DNA of 37,113 nt from Candidatus Woesearchaeota archaeon (GCA_016185625.1 JACPND010000011.1:1-37113), one strand, 5' to 3'; shown: positions 8,343 to 18,388, numbered from the stretch's first letter. Notes: a model not told the origin generated them from the sequence alone. Made by a program: numbers and translations.

Positions 8343-9476
8343 ATGACCAAACCCATCTACCTCGACTACGCCGCCAGCACTCCTCTTGATCCAGAAGTAC
8401 TCCGAGCCATGCAGCCGTATTTCTCAGACATATACGCCAATCCCGGCAGTCTGCATGACGCAGGAGAGAGAGCGAAACAAGCTGTAGAACGATCCCGGGA
8501 AACCGTAGCCAGGATTCTTCACGTTAATCCGGAAGAAATCATCTTCACCTCCGGCGGAACCGAATCAAATAATCTGGCCATCAAAGGAATTGCATTCAAG
8601 GCAGGCAAAGGCCACCTCATCACCAGCTGCATCGAACATCATTCTGTACTGGACGTCTGCAAATATCTGGAAACAAAAGGCTTGGCCGTTACCTATCTTC
8701 CGGTCGACAGGGAAGGTTTCGTTACTCCTGAAAACGTGGAAAAGGCTATCCGTAAAGACACCATCCTCATTACTATCATGCATTCAAATAACGAAATAGG
8801 AACTATTCAGCCGGTAGAACGTATTCATGCTCTTGCCCGAAAGTATAAAATGCCGTTTCATGCTGATGCCTGCCAGTCTGCCGGGCAGGTAGAATTGCCA
8901 TCCAAATACGCAGATGCCATGACACTCAACGGCTCCAAAATCTACGGTCCAAAGGGAATTGGCATTCTCTATAAGAAATCAGCTATTCTTTTGGAACCAT
9001 TATTTCACGGAGGAGGTCAGGAATTTGGCGTGAGAAGCGGAACGGAAAATGTGCCGTCGATTGTCGGATTTGCCAAAGCCTTGGAAATTGCGGAGAGAAG
9101 GAGAATCGCTGAGGCCAAAAGAGTGGCTATCTTGCGTGATTATTTCATCAAAAAACTTCTGGAAATCCCTGGCTCAGGATTAAATGGCCATCCTACGCAG
9201 CGTTTGCCCAACAATGTCAACATCTCCTTTAAGGATATTGATGCAGAAACCATGCTTAAGCATCTCCATGCTGCCGGAATATATGCCTCTTCCGGCAGCG
9301 CCTGCACGGCGCATCAGATTGAAGTGAGTCACGTCCTCAGAGCCATCCGACTTCCCGCGGAATATGTCCGAGGCACGATTCGCTTTTCATTGGGGCGGGA
9401 TTCCACAAAAGAAAAGCTGGACATTGTTGTAGCGAAAGTTTCAGAGATTATCTGCAGCTTACGGACTGTTGCTTAA
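8343..9476 (+). CDS. iscS: Cysteine desulfurase (IscS/NifS class)
   Basis: YLDYAASTPLDPEV, FTSGGTESNNLAIKG, EHHSVLD, NNEIGTIQP, HADACQSAGQ, NGSKIYGPKGIG, GSACTAHQIEVSHVL. Confidence 0.93.
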   Translation: MTKPIYLDYAASTPLDPEVLRAMQPYFSDIYANPGSLHDAGERAKQAVERSRETVARILHVNPEEIIFTSGGTESNNLAIKGIAFKAGKGHLITSCIEHHSVLDVCKYLETKGLAVTYLPVDREGFVTPENVEKAIRKDTILITIMHSNNEIGTIQPVERIHALARKYKMPFHADACQSAGQVELPSKYADAMTLNGSKIYGPKGIGILYKKSAILLEPLFHGGGQEFGVRSGTENVPSIVGFAKALEIAERRRIAEAKRVAILRDYFIKKLLEIPGSGLNGHPTQRLPNNVNISFKDIDAETMLKHLHAAGIYASSGSACTAHQIEVSHVLRAIRLPAEYVRGTIRFSLGRDSTKEKLDIVVAKVSEIICSLRTVA

Positions 9477-9689
9477 CTTTTTAGGGATATAGTTGTCGTA
9501 TTGTTGTTTGTCGCCGGCAAAGAGAAGAATATATTTCTCTGCGCCCACAAAACAGACACGCTCCAGTTCTCCAACAGATGATGGAAGTAAAATGCGTCCG
9601 GTGTTGTCCAATTCTCGTTTATAAAAATTCCGCCCCGTAGGCACTGTCCGTTTTGTGAGTGATATAGGTGCAGGGTAATACTTCAGCAA
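9459..9689 (-). CDS. Small MraZ/AbrB-like DNA-binding domain protein
   Basis: LDNTGRILLPSSVGELERVCFVGAEKYILLF resembles the MraZ/SpoVT swapped-hairpin motif; 3' end overlaps the convergent desulfurase gene. Confidence 0.4.
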   Translation of the reverse strand: MLKYYPAPISLTKRTVPTGRNFYKRELDNTGRILLPSSVGELERVCFVGAEKYILLFAGDKQQYDNYIPKKLSNSP

Positions 9690-9691
9690 TA

Positions 9692-9815
9692 TGAAGCACT
9701 GCCATCCTAAGTCGAGCTTTTTCGAGAGAATATCGAACCGACAAGAGGGTAGTCTCTTACGGAGAACGTCGGTTCTCTATTTGCACTTCGAAAGCGAGAA
9801 GATGGCAGTGCTTCA
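9692..9815. repeat. Nested foldback element E2 (124 nt)
   Basis: TGAAGCACTGCCATC (9692-9706)/GATGGCAGTGCTTCA (9801-9815), GAACCGAC (9735-9742)/GTCGGTTC (9768-9775), AAGAG (9743-9747)/CTCTT (9754-9758). Confidence 0.65.
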
Positions 9816-9923
9816 AAGAAATAGTTCTATCCGCCGCTTACGCCAAGGGAAATATCACTTCTCAGTTGTACATTAACTTTATAAAGAAATTCGTTTTACT
9901 GGTATCCATCAAAAAGAGAAGGC

Positions 9924-10773
9924 ATGAAAAAAACAAATTCCAAGATATATTCTGGGAGCGGTTATCCTTCTTGGTATTTCTTTGTTGGCAGTAGCCAGCT
10001 TTGCGCGTGGAAGCGGCGCAACCGGCGCTAACGTGGTAACGGGCGCGGTGGAGACGGCACCAGGAACGGTTGCGAGTTGTGATGCGATTGATGTAGGTGC
10101 AGAGAAGACTGCACAGATTTACATCTCCGACCCAGACCATAATGAACTTTCTATTAAAGCAGATAATGTCCAAGTTGAGAATCAGAATGGATTAAATCTT
10201 TATAATCCTGTTACGAAGGAAATAGCTACTTTACGTATAAAGGAGGGAGGTTTGTTAGTTGAGGCTCCACTAAAAAAAGACAAGTCCGGTAAGTATGTAC
10301 GTGGAATTATTGGAGCAGATAAAATTGCCACAGGATATAATGGTATTATTGTTCAAGGAAAAGCAACGAGACCTCTGTATGGTACATATGTTGTTACTAA
10401 TATAAAACCATTTAATGATGAAGGAGAAGTATTTTGCGAAGATAAAGATGACATTGCAATAGCCGGTGGTTGTCAATGCGGCTCAGATTCTTGGGTTGAA
10501 GCTTCTGGTCCATCTCCTGCAATCACTAAGAAAAAGTGGGATGTTCAAACAAAAACGTGGGATCAATGTGAGACGTACGAAGATTGGACTTCATTACCTG
10601 GTTTATATGGTCTAATAATAGATGAAAAGCAGCTAACTTGTGCTACAAAAAGCTCAACAACTATAACAGCACAAGGCAAATTCAATGAAGTAAGTGGGTG
10701 GTATTGCAACTGTAAAAAAACAGAAAATCCGAAGTCCGCATATGTCGTTTGTATAGATAGTACGCCTTGGTAA
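9924..10773 (+). CDS. Secreted/surface protein whose start is off frame (A7 tract at 9927-9933)
   Basis: The coding frame reads KKQIPRYILGAVILLGISLLAVASFARGSGATGANVVTGAVE..., a clear signal/TM segment, but the only ATG (9924) is one base out of frame. The ORF caller fell back to TTG 9982 inside the hydrophobic core. Confidence 0.6.
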
Positions 10774-10871
10774 GTCGTATGTTTATCCGTCAGAAAAGTT
10801 GATTTATTCTTAAAATATTAAATAATCAAACATTTCTTACTTTAATCTAACACAAGAAGGGGATAATGTTC

Positions 10872-11372
10872 TTAAAAGTTATATCCCACTCCAATGTTGA
10901 CGCTGGGTATCACCAGCACATCTGTTTTCTTTCTGCCTGACAGGAAGTAGTTATCTCTCGTTTCCAAGATCGCCATTACGCCACCTGTGGCACGGAATAC
11001 TATTCCATTTCTATATTCATATCCTTCCGAGATGGTAGACGTAGGAAGATTATTCCCAGAAGGATCTGGCATCACTCCCACGGCTGCTTCCAAAGTAAAG
11101 CGGTGTTTTGAACCTAGATATCCCCGCACTCCGGCAGTCGCAGCAAATTGGGTCATATCCTTGTAAATTCCACTGATTCCCGCGCCTATGAAAGCGGCTC
11201 CGCTGGGATTACCGCTGATAACTTCGTACGATGCGGAAGCTCCAAGACCTCCGTACATTATGCCAAAGCCAGCTTCAACGGTTACTTTTTTGTCTTTGGT
11301 AAAACCTGATTCGGGAATACCGGCAATGCAAAGCCCGACAAGGGCTGAGAATAATTTTGTTTTTTTATTCAT
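10872..11372 (-). CDS. Secreted protein with outer-membrane beta-barrel-like strand pattern
   Basis: Signal peptide MNKKTKLFSALVGLCIAGIPESGF; repeated amphipathic Gly/aromatic strands (KVTVEAGFGIMYGGLGASASYEV, FAATAGVRGYLG, HRFTLEAAVGV, VNIGVGYNF) and C-terminal Phe. Confidence 0.5.
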   Translation of the reverse strand: MNKKTKLFSALVGLCIAGIPESGFTKDKKVTVEAGFGIMYGGLGASASYEVISGNPSGAAFIGAGISGIYKDMTQFAATAGVRGYLGSKHRFTLEAAVGVMPDPSGNNLPTSTISEGYEYRNGIVFRATGGVMAILETRDNYFLSGRKKTDVLVIPSVNIGVGYNF

Positions 11373-11487
11373 GTTAATTCCCTCCATATATTTTTACTAC
11401 TCAAAAAGGGCGCCTACATATAAACCTTGCGCTGGAAAATGACAACCGATAGGTATTTAAAGGCAAAAGTTTTTCCTCAGGCTACGT

Positions 11488-13752
11488 ATGAAAAAGAAGG
11501 TGCAGAAGAGTTCTGGTACCAGAAGTAATAGTACGCAACGGTCTTGGATTGTCACGGGTGTTACTATTGTTCTTTTGCTGGCGTTAGGCCTGATGTTGTA
11601 TTCGCCGGCCCGCACGGCGCTCTTTGGAAAGGCAGTAGGTGCACCTCTTCAACTCTATACGACAGAGTATGCTGGGAATGTCCAAATGAAAGAAGGTGTG
11701 CCTCTTTTTTATTATTATGGCGAAGATAAGCCCCTATTTTTAGGCCAAAGTTCTTTTCAAGTGTTTAAAATTACGCTTGATTCTGGTTTTAAGCCAACAG
11801 TGGAGTATGTGTGGCGGTCGGGAAAGCAAATCCCCCAGAGTTTTGATGCCACGGCACCCTACTTTTGTACTTTTCCAAATGAGCCAAATCAGTACACTGG
11901 CGCTCAAATGCAGTTCGATTGTTCAGTGAATGACTGTGTTGGCGATGTAACTAAAGATAAAAGCTGTTTAAAATTTTCTGTTGTACCTGGACTTAAAAAT
12001 AGATTACGTGCGGAGGCCAGGTACTGGGATGCTGAAAAAGCAAATTTGCTGACTCCTTACCAAATCGCTCAGAAACCTGATTCCGTGCATTCTTTTGTTG
12101 AATTAAAGAGCAGTGAAAAACCCGAGGAGGTTCTAAAAAAGGGATTCCAAGATGCTCCCAATGCATACATCTGTAATCAGGGGCCATTTGCTGGAGGAGT
12201 CCTTAGAGATGTTTACAGCCTCGTTGAGAAAGGTAAAACTATTACTTTTGATTTGCTTTTCATTCCTCTCTTCAGGATTTATAAAGAACATGAATCCTCT
12301 AAAAGTGAACTAAAAGATTACGAATCAACTATCTGTACGGGAGCATCTAATAAAGCAGAGCAGGAAAAATGGTGTGGAGCCGAAACGAAGTATGCTATAA
12401 TCAGCATAGGAAATCCTTTTTTCGGACGAGTGGGCTCTGCCTTGTGTTTTCCGTTGTTTGCGGAAGTTGAAGAATATAAAACAGAGGAGAATCCCCCAGG
12501 TGGCGTCATCTCTTCTAAAACAGTGATTACTAAACAATTAGAAAAGAATATATGGGTTGAGTGTGATGCAAAAAATGATGGCACTCTGGCTAGCGGTGGG
12601 AATATGCCTCCTGTTCTACCCGTTGGAACAATAAGAGAGAATTGGGATAGTGCAATCATTTCCAAAGACTCTTCCCTAAAAGAACTAGATGAAGAGATGA
12701 ATAAAAAATTCGGAATTTCAGATGTCCTCCCTCAATCTAAAATTATCAATCATCTGCTCTGTGCCGTGCAACCGGCTGTCACCATCGCGTTCACAAAAGT
12801 TTCCATTCCTGAACACGAAGCTTGGTTTGTTTGTAATCCAAACAAGGGAAAACCTTTACTGGATCAGGGTTACCAGAGGACATCTGGTGAAAAGGTTACG
12901 GCAGGTGGAAAGACGTATATTTGTAACGAAAACGGCTGGGCTGTGGAGAAGGCAGTCCCTGCTGAAAAAGTATGTCCTGCTGGTCAGGTAGAAGTGACCA
13001 GTTTTATTTTACCTGAAGAAAAGATTGGCGGTGTGACTGATCGAGTAGGATGCTGTAAACCAGATCAATGCATTCGTGCGAATCTCCAGTGTGTGGATAA
13101 GGAGACAGCATTTGATGGAGTGCATCTATGTGGAAAAGACAATAATTTTGTCAAATGCGTGACGGAAACGAAAGAACAAGTAAGCGATGGAAAGAAGTTT
13201 ACCTGTGACGGGACAAAGTGGGTGCCAATCCCTTCTGAAACAGATTGTACGAATATGCAGGACGATGATGGTGACGGCTGGATAGATTGCGAAGATTCCG
13301 ACTGTTCAAATAAAGATTGTAAATCCGGCGCTGCGTGCACATATAATCCGGAACTGTTAAACAAAGGCACCCCGGAGAAGCAGAAAGAGCTGATGGAAAA
13401 TATAAAAAAGGGGATGGTTTTGTTTTCCTGTTCTTGTAAGGAGGGATATTCTGAGCAGCAGGGTACATGCCTTACTTCAAAAACAGCCGTTGATACTGAC
13501 GGTGACGGCATCGCCGATAAGGATGAGCCGACAGGATGCCAAGGGAAAGGCAAAAAAGATGCCGTGCAAAAAACAGGAGCGCAGGCAGGCTGTCCATTTG
13601 GCGATAAGAATGGGGATGGTTGCCTCTCTGCCGCCGAATACAATGATTTCAAGCAGGAATATAAAAAAGGCCTATTAAATGATGTTGTACCTACTAAGTA
13701 TAATGACATAAAGCAGGAATATAAAAATAACATTAATAATATAGCCTGTTGA
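11488..13752 (+). CDS. A1: N-terminally anchored Cys-rich surface protein with EF-hand/dockerin-like C-terminus
   Basis: Basic tail, TM, LFGKAVG motif; CTNMQDDDGDGWIDCEDSDC repeat; C-terminal GDKNGDGCLSAAEYNDFKQEYKK...PTKYNDIKQEYKNN. Confidence 0.65.
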   Translation: MKKKVQKSSGTRSNSTQRSWIVTGVTIVLLLALGLMLYSPARTALFGKAVGAPLQLYTTEYAGNVQMKEGVPLFYYYGEDKPLFLGQSSFQVFKITLDSGFKPTVEYVWRSGKQIPQSFDATAPYFCTFPNEPNQYTGAQMQFDCSVNDCVGDVTKDKSCLKFSVVPGLKNRLRAEARYWDAEKANLLTPYQIAQKPDSVHSFVELKSSEKPEEVLKKGFQDAPNAYICNQGPFAGGVLRDVYSLVEKGKTITFDLLFIPLFRIYKEHESSKSELKDYESTICTGASNKAEQEKWCGAETKYAIISIGNPFFGRVGSALCFPLFAEVEEYKTEENPPGGVISSKTVITKQLEKNIWVECDAKNDGTLASGGNMPPVLPVGTIRENWDSAIISKDSSLKELDEEMNKKFGISDVLPQSKIINHLLCAVQPAVTIAFTKVSIPEHEAWFVCNPNKGKPLLDQGYQRTSGEKVTAGGKTYICNENGWAVEKAVPAEKVCPAGQVEVTSFILPEEKIGGVTDRVGCCKPDQCIRANLQCVDKETAFDGVHLCGKDNNFVKCVTETKEQVSDGKKFTCDGTKWVPIPSETDCTNMQDDDGDGWIDCEDSDCSNKDCKSGAACTYNPELLNKGTPEKQKELMENIKKGMVLFSCSCKEGYSEQQGTCLTSKTAVDTDGDGIADKDEPTGCQGKGKKDAVQKTGAQAGCPFGDKNGDGCLSAAEYNDFKQEYKKGLLNDVVPTKYNDIKQEYKNNINNIAC

Positions 13753-13764
13753 AGGTGTGCAAAA

Positions 13765-16002
13765 ATGAAAAAAATAATAATCTCTGTGGCGATGGTCTTG
13801 TTGCTGACTCAGTTAGTTTTAGGCTGGGAAGCAAAAAGGGATATCTCTGGTAATGACATCACTATCACGATAGACCCTTCAGGGGGAACAGGTTACTTTC
13901 TTATTATTGAAACCGTGTCTGGAGCTACTGTCGATATATCTATTCCCCAAAACTGCGGGTTAGCAAACAATGTTTTGACGTGTGATTATGATTTATCTAC
14001 AACAGGGACAATTAAATATAAGACAACTGGTTCGGGAAGTGTTTCTGGAACTATCACTGGGGACTATCCCTCTCAAACTAAACAAATTAGTGGTGGTACT
14101 CAGATACCGTCAGCAGCGTCCATACCTGAAAATTGTGCCAAAACCGGCGATGAAGATGGCGACGGTAAAGCAGACGCCAAAGATTCCGACTGCAGAGGAA
14201 AAGAATGTGCATCAGGTAAAATAGGAGTGTGGACGTATTATCTCCCCGCCGACAAGTCTCTGTATGAGGCTAAGGCTCAGCCCAGTCGAACTGGCTGCTG
14301 CGTCGCGACTGAGTGTGTTCGTGCAGATGGAACATGCGTTGCGTATAAAAACATCTTTCAGACTTCTGTGACCTCACCTAATGACGTTTACTGTGACAAA
14401 GAGAATATTTTAAGAAGATGCGAAGAATCAACGCTCAATCAAATATCAGGGGACGGGCTGCTGACTTGTATGAAGGAAGGGACAAAGTTCGTATGGAAAA
14501 CAGCTGTTGAAGATTGTACCAACGCCAAGGATGATGATGGTGATACGTATGTTGATTGTTTGGATGGCGATTGTTCAGATAAAACCTGTAAAACAAATGC
14601 TGCCTGCAAGCTAAATCCAGAAGCTACTAAACTTGCAGATTTGCAAACTTGTCAATGTAATGAAGGATATGTTGACGACAAGGGGGTATGCAAAACTCCT
14701 GTTAGTATTTGTACGACCACCGATGCTGAAGCAACTACTAAAGTGGAAACCACCAGTACCACTAGTATTTGTGCACAACGATTACAAGAAAAAGGAGTTG
14801 ATTCTTCACTGATAAAAGGCAATCTTTGTATTTCAGTCTATAAAGGTGTAACCATTCTCCAGCCAACAGCCGATCACACTTTCCGATATGTTAATTCAAA
14901 AGCCGGTGGTATTACAGGTGCGTTTAAATCAAACTGTCTGGAGATCCTTACGGGAGAGACGAAGGATCTTCCAAAAGTGAAGCAGTGTATTGATTCTGGC
15001 CAGAACAAATTTTGGGGGTATGATTTAAGTTATTGCCCTCTGCTCCCGCCCGCAGACTTAAAAATTTCTGCCCCCTCAAGCGTACAAAAGGATGTTCCTT
15101 TTACCATTGATGTTACATTGAATTCAAGGGGGGAAAAAGTTCAGCAGATAGTCATATACCTCACGAGCGAACAAGGGAACATCCAATTCCAGAGTGCATC
15201 CCGGGAAGGTGAGGTCTGGTTCTCCAGTGTAACCATTCCCAGTAATAAAGCAACTACGTACAACGGTAAATCAGCTTGGTTTTTCAATACCGCTCTTCTG
15301 GCGGATGAAACGGTTTTTGAAAACAGCGCCACGGACAAGAAGATTCTTTCGGTAACAGCAGTAGCAACCGCAAATGACAATATCATCTTTGGAAAACAGA
15401 GTACGGATACGAGAGTAGTCAAAGGAGCAGGAGGTCAGCTCAAATTCACAGCTGCTCCATCTGCCGTGAGCGTAACAGAGCCACCCCCTGCCTTCCCTTC
15501 GTGCGTCGATTCGGATGCGCAAGATTATGATGTCAAGGGAACTACCGTCGTAACTGATACTGCGGGAAAATCTACTTCCTACTCTGATTATTGTTTTGGA
15601 GAACAGGTACATGAGTATATTTGTAGTGATAACAAACTATCAGAAGGGACTAGTCCTTGCTCAACCGGAAAAATTTGTAAAGATGGTGCCTGTGTCGTTA
15701 AAGAAGAGGCGCCTGGCTTAATTGTTGCCGTAACCACTGCTGCCCAGAAAGCCCTGCTGGAAACCATCCGCGACGAAGTAAAGAAGGATACTCCTAAATC
15801 GGTGAAGATAGTGGCCATTGCTCTCGCACTGAAAACCTATCTCGCTGCGCCCCCAGTGGTGTCCGGACAAGAATTCACCATAAGTGTATCAACAGATGAT
15901 GAAAAGGCTTTCCTAGACAATATCAAATCCGCGCTGGAGAAACCGAATCCACTTCAGCAAGTCTCAGGCCTAGCTAAAGTCCTGAAGGGGAAATTACAAT
16001 GA
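13765..16002 (+). CDS. A2: secreted Cys-rich protein with metal-binding repeats and a cohesin-like beta-sandwich
   Basis: Signal peptide MKKIIISVAMVLLLTQLVLGWEAKRDISGNDITITI; DDDGDTYVDCLDGDC motif; segment SAPSSVQKDVPFTIDVTLNSRGEKVQQIVIYLTSEQGNIQFQSASREG. Confidence 0.6.
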   Translation: MKKIIISVAMVLLLTQLVLGWEAKRDISGNDITITIDPSGGTGYFLIIETVSGATVDISIPQNCGLANNVLTCDYDLSTTGTIKYKTTGSGSVSGTITGDYPSQTKQISGGTQIPSAASIPENCAKTGDEDGDGKADAKDSDCRGKECASGKIGVWTYYLPADKSLYEAKAQPSRTGCCVATECVRADGTCVAYKNIFQTSVTSPNDVYCDKENILRRCEESTLNQISGDGLLTCMKEGTKFVWKTAVEDCTNAKDDDGDTYVDCLDGDCSDKTCKTNAACKLNPEATKLADLQTCQCNEGYVDDKGVCKTPVSICTTTDAEATTKVETTSTTSICAQRLQEKGVDSSLIKGNLCISVYKGVTILQPTADHTFRYVNSKAGGITGAFKSNCLEILTGETKDLPKVKQCIDSGQNKFWGYDLSYCPLLPPADLKISAPSSVQKDVPFTIDVTLNSRGEKVQQIVIYLTSEQGNIQFQSASREGEVWFSSVTIPSNKATTYNGKSAWFFNTALLADETVFENSATDKKILSVTAVATANDNIIFGKQSTDTRVVKGAGGQLKFTAAPSAVSVTEPPPAFPSCVDSDAQDYDVKGTTVVTDTAGKSTSYSDYCFGEQVHEYICSDNKLSEGTSPCSTGKICKDGACVVKEEAPGLIVAVTTAAQKALLETIRDEVKKDTPKSVKIVAIALALKTYLAAPPVVSGQEFTISVSTDDEKAFLDNIKSALEKPNPLQQVSGLAKVLKGKLQ

Positions 16003-17573
16003 AAAAGAAACAAAAGAAAGTTTCTGTAGCGGCAAAAAAATCGCACGCGAGTGCAGCTCGCAAGCCATTTGTCGTCGCAGTGGTTTCGATTATTGCCGTG
16101 GTTCTTTTAGTCGTCATTTTATTCCGGGTACAGCAATTGGCCGGAAAAGCGTTTTTTGTGGGTGAAGAAGGGACAGGCGGGTTTGAAGAACCGGCTCCCG
16201 CGACAGAAAATACGCCTTTCACTGCAGTCGTGAAGGCCAATATAGGGACAAAACAAAGCGTCGGAATTAAATTTGAGGTTGCGCTTCCGGAAGGATTGAC
16301 GTGCCAGAAGGTGGAAAGTTCGCTGCCCTGGACGGAGGAGAATGGAGTTGTTCTTACTACTGCTGCCTGTTCGACGGGAACTTGCACTGATCCCGGGGGT
16401 GTTTGTGAGCCGGATAAAGTTATTTTTGAATATGCAACATTGAATTATGAGCAGGCAAAAACGGGAACGTTTGAAGTCGCGAAAATTACGATGGTGTCTT
16501 CCAAAGCCGCGAGTTATAAGTTGAAGTTTACGTCTTTCGATAGTATTGATCTGGACTCGCAGACCGATGTTATTGGTGAAGGTATTGAAGCGGATATTGT
16601 GGTGCAGCTTCCGCTGCCGAAATGCGGTGATGGCAAGGTTGATGCCGGAGAGAACTGTCAGCTCTGTCCAGAGGATGTGAAATGTGCTGCTGGTCAAAGT
16701 TGTGTGAATGGCGCCTGTATAGCTACGGCGGCGTGTGGTAATGGTGTGAAAGATGTGGGAGAAGATTGTTCCACTTGTCTGAAAGATTTTTGTACTGCTG
16801 ATCAAACCTGCCTCAATAAGGAATGTGTGAAAGATGTGCCCTGTGCAAAGATAGGGCAAGTTGGCTGTACTAAAGATGGTACGAATCTCGTGTGCTATAA
16901 TACTCTTTGCCTAACCTCGACCTGTGCTACCGAATTTGGGAAATATGCAGCGGCCACGGGCGGCGCTGCGTGCACGGCAAATGCTCAGTGCAACGCGGGC
17001 GAAATTTGCTATGCTGGTAAAAAATGCATACCTAAACCGCTTTTAGATGCGACTCTCGCTGCTTGTAGTGGGATTGACGGATATTGCGACATTAAAAAGG
17101 GAACTTCTGGAAATCAGTGCGTTGAGAATGATGGCGGTTGTAATAGTGAAGACGACTGCGCCCCTGGCCTTTCCTGCTCCGGCACGAATCCGGCATACGA
17201 CCCCTCCGTCAAAGTCTGCAGCAAGATCAAGCCCGTCAAGATTGAACTCATGAAGCAAGGTGCAGCTGTTTCAACGGTTTCGGCCAGCAATACGTATAAT
17301 ATTAAAATCACCGTTACTCCGTCTGTGGATTTACCGGCTCACTTAATCATTTCCACAGTGAGTTATGGTGCTGAACAACGCTCACAATTATTCGAACGTA
17401 AACCGGTGCTGAAAGCCGGAACATCGGAAACCATTGAATTTGCGCACGCGCTGCCCGGGGATCTGAAACAAGACGTCGCCGTCAAAGCCTTCGTCTGGAA
17501 TAGCTGGCCGTCGGAATTTGTGACCTGGAGCAGCTTATTAGATGCCGCCGAGGTTAAATATGAAATTAAATAA
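15999..17573 (+). CDS. A3: N-terminally anchored cohesin-like and Cys-rich surface protein
   Basis: TM plus QLAGKAF; FTAVVKANIGTKQSVGIKFEVALPEGLTCQKV...GTFEVAKITMVSSKAASYKLKFTS; ATGA overlap with A2. Confidence 0.6.
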   Translation: MKKKQKKVSVAAKKSHASAARKPFVVAVVSIIAVVLLVVILFRVQQLAGKAFFVGEEGTGGFEEPAPATENTPFTAVVKANIGTKQSVGIKFEVALPEGLTCQKVESSLPWTEENGVVLTTAACSTGTCTDPGGVCEPDKVIFEYATLNYEQAKTGTFEVAKITMVSSKAASYKLKFTSFDSIDLDSQTDVIGEGIEADIVVQLPLPKCGDGKVDAGENCQLCPEDVKCAAGQSCVNGACIATAACGNGVKDVGEDCSTCLKDFCTADQTCLNKECVKDVPCAKIGQVGCTKDGTNLVCYNTLCLTSTCATEFGKYAAATGGAACTANAQCNAGEICYAGKKCIPKPLLDATLAACSGIDGYCDIKKGTSGNQCVENDGGCNSEDDCAPGLSCSGTNPAYDPSVKVCSKIKPVKIELMKQGAAVSTVSASNTYNIKITVTPSVDLPAHLIISTVSYGAEQRSQLFERKPVLKAGTSETIEFAHALPGDLKQDVAVKAFVWNSWPSEFVTWSSLLDAAEVKYEIK

Positions 17574-18367
17574 ATTATTGTTGGTATTAGTACTATCTCT
17601 GCCATTGGTACTTGGTGCTACCACTGTGGATACTGATAAAGATATTTATGCTCCCGGAGAAACAGCAATAATAAGCGGAGTGTGCAGCACCGCTAATCTC
17701 AACGTAGGATTACAAGTATTATTGGGAGCCAATGCCGTCTGGGTGGATGAAGCTAAATCAGATGCTACGAAAAAATATTCAAAGTCATTTTTACCTTCGC
17801 AAAAGGGGAAATATACGGCTTATGCAGCGTGTACAGGAGATGCAGCAGCCAATGCTGCTTTTTGCGTCGGAACGCAGGATGAATGTGCGCCTAAAATAGC
17901 GGAGAAAGAAGAGCCAAAACCTTCTTCGGGCAGCGGCGGCGGTAGTGGTGGCGGTTGTACGCCAGTTTATGTCTGTGGCGATTGGGGATTCTGCAATGCC
18001 AGCCTCCAGCAAAAACGCATCTGCACCGATCAAATAGCCTGTAAATCCAATAAAATAGAAGTTCAGTCCTGCCCGAAATGTCAGGAATCCTGGGTGTGTT
18101 CATTATGGTCAGATTGTACTGGTTCGCAGTCAAGAACCACCGAGCTATCAGCCTCCTTCGTATCAGCCACCGACATTTAAGCCGGAACTACAGCAGCCAG
18201 CTCCCGCGGAAGAAACCTTCTGGGATAAATATCAATGGCTGATCATCAGTGGAATTGTTCTGCTTCTGGCTATCGGCGGCGGAGTAGGATATTATTTGTG
18301 GAAAAAGAGGCAGGGCGGTGCGGGAGAAGCAGAAGCGCCTGTAGAAGAACAGCCGGCGGCTCCGTGA
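17560..18367 (+). pseudogene. A4: surface protein with Gly-rich linker, CxW modules and C-terminal TM, broken by a frameshift near 18134-18137
   Basis: Frame 1 MKLNKLLLVLVLSLPLVLG...SGSGGGSGGGCTPVYVCGDWGFCNASLQQKRIC...CSLWSDCTGSQSRT; then frame 2 EPPSYQPPSYQPPTFKPELQQPAPAEETFWDKYQWLIISGIVLLLAIGGGVGYYLWKKRQGG...AAP*. Intact paralog at 27325. Confidence 0.7.
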
Positions 18368-18388
18368 AAATAATAGTGGAAGAGCTTT

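Noticed and set aside
13065-13733. 222-aa minus-strand ORF antisense to A1
   Set aside because: Antisense to a Cys/Asp-rich repeat region; composition (Ser/Pro/Leu-rich) is typical of a shadow ORF and the plus-strand frame is clearly the coding one. Same reasoning for minus ORFs at 20561-21025, 21306-21698, 24505-24879, 26665-27180 and 27554-28096.
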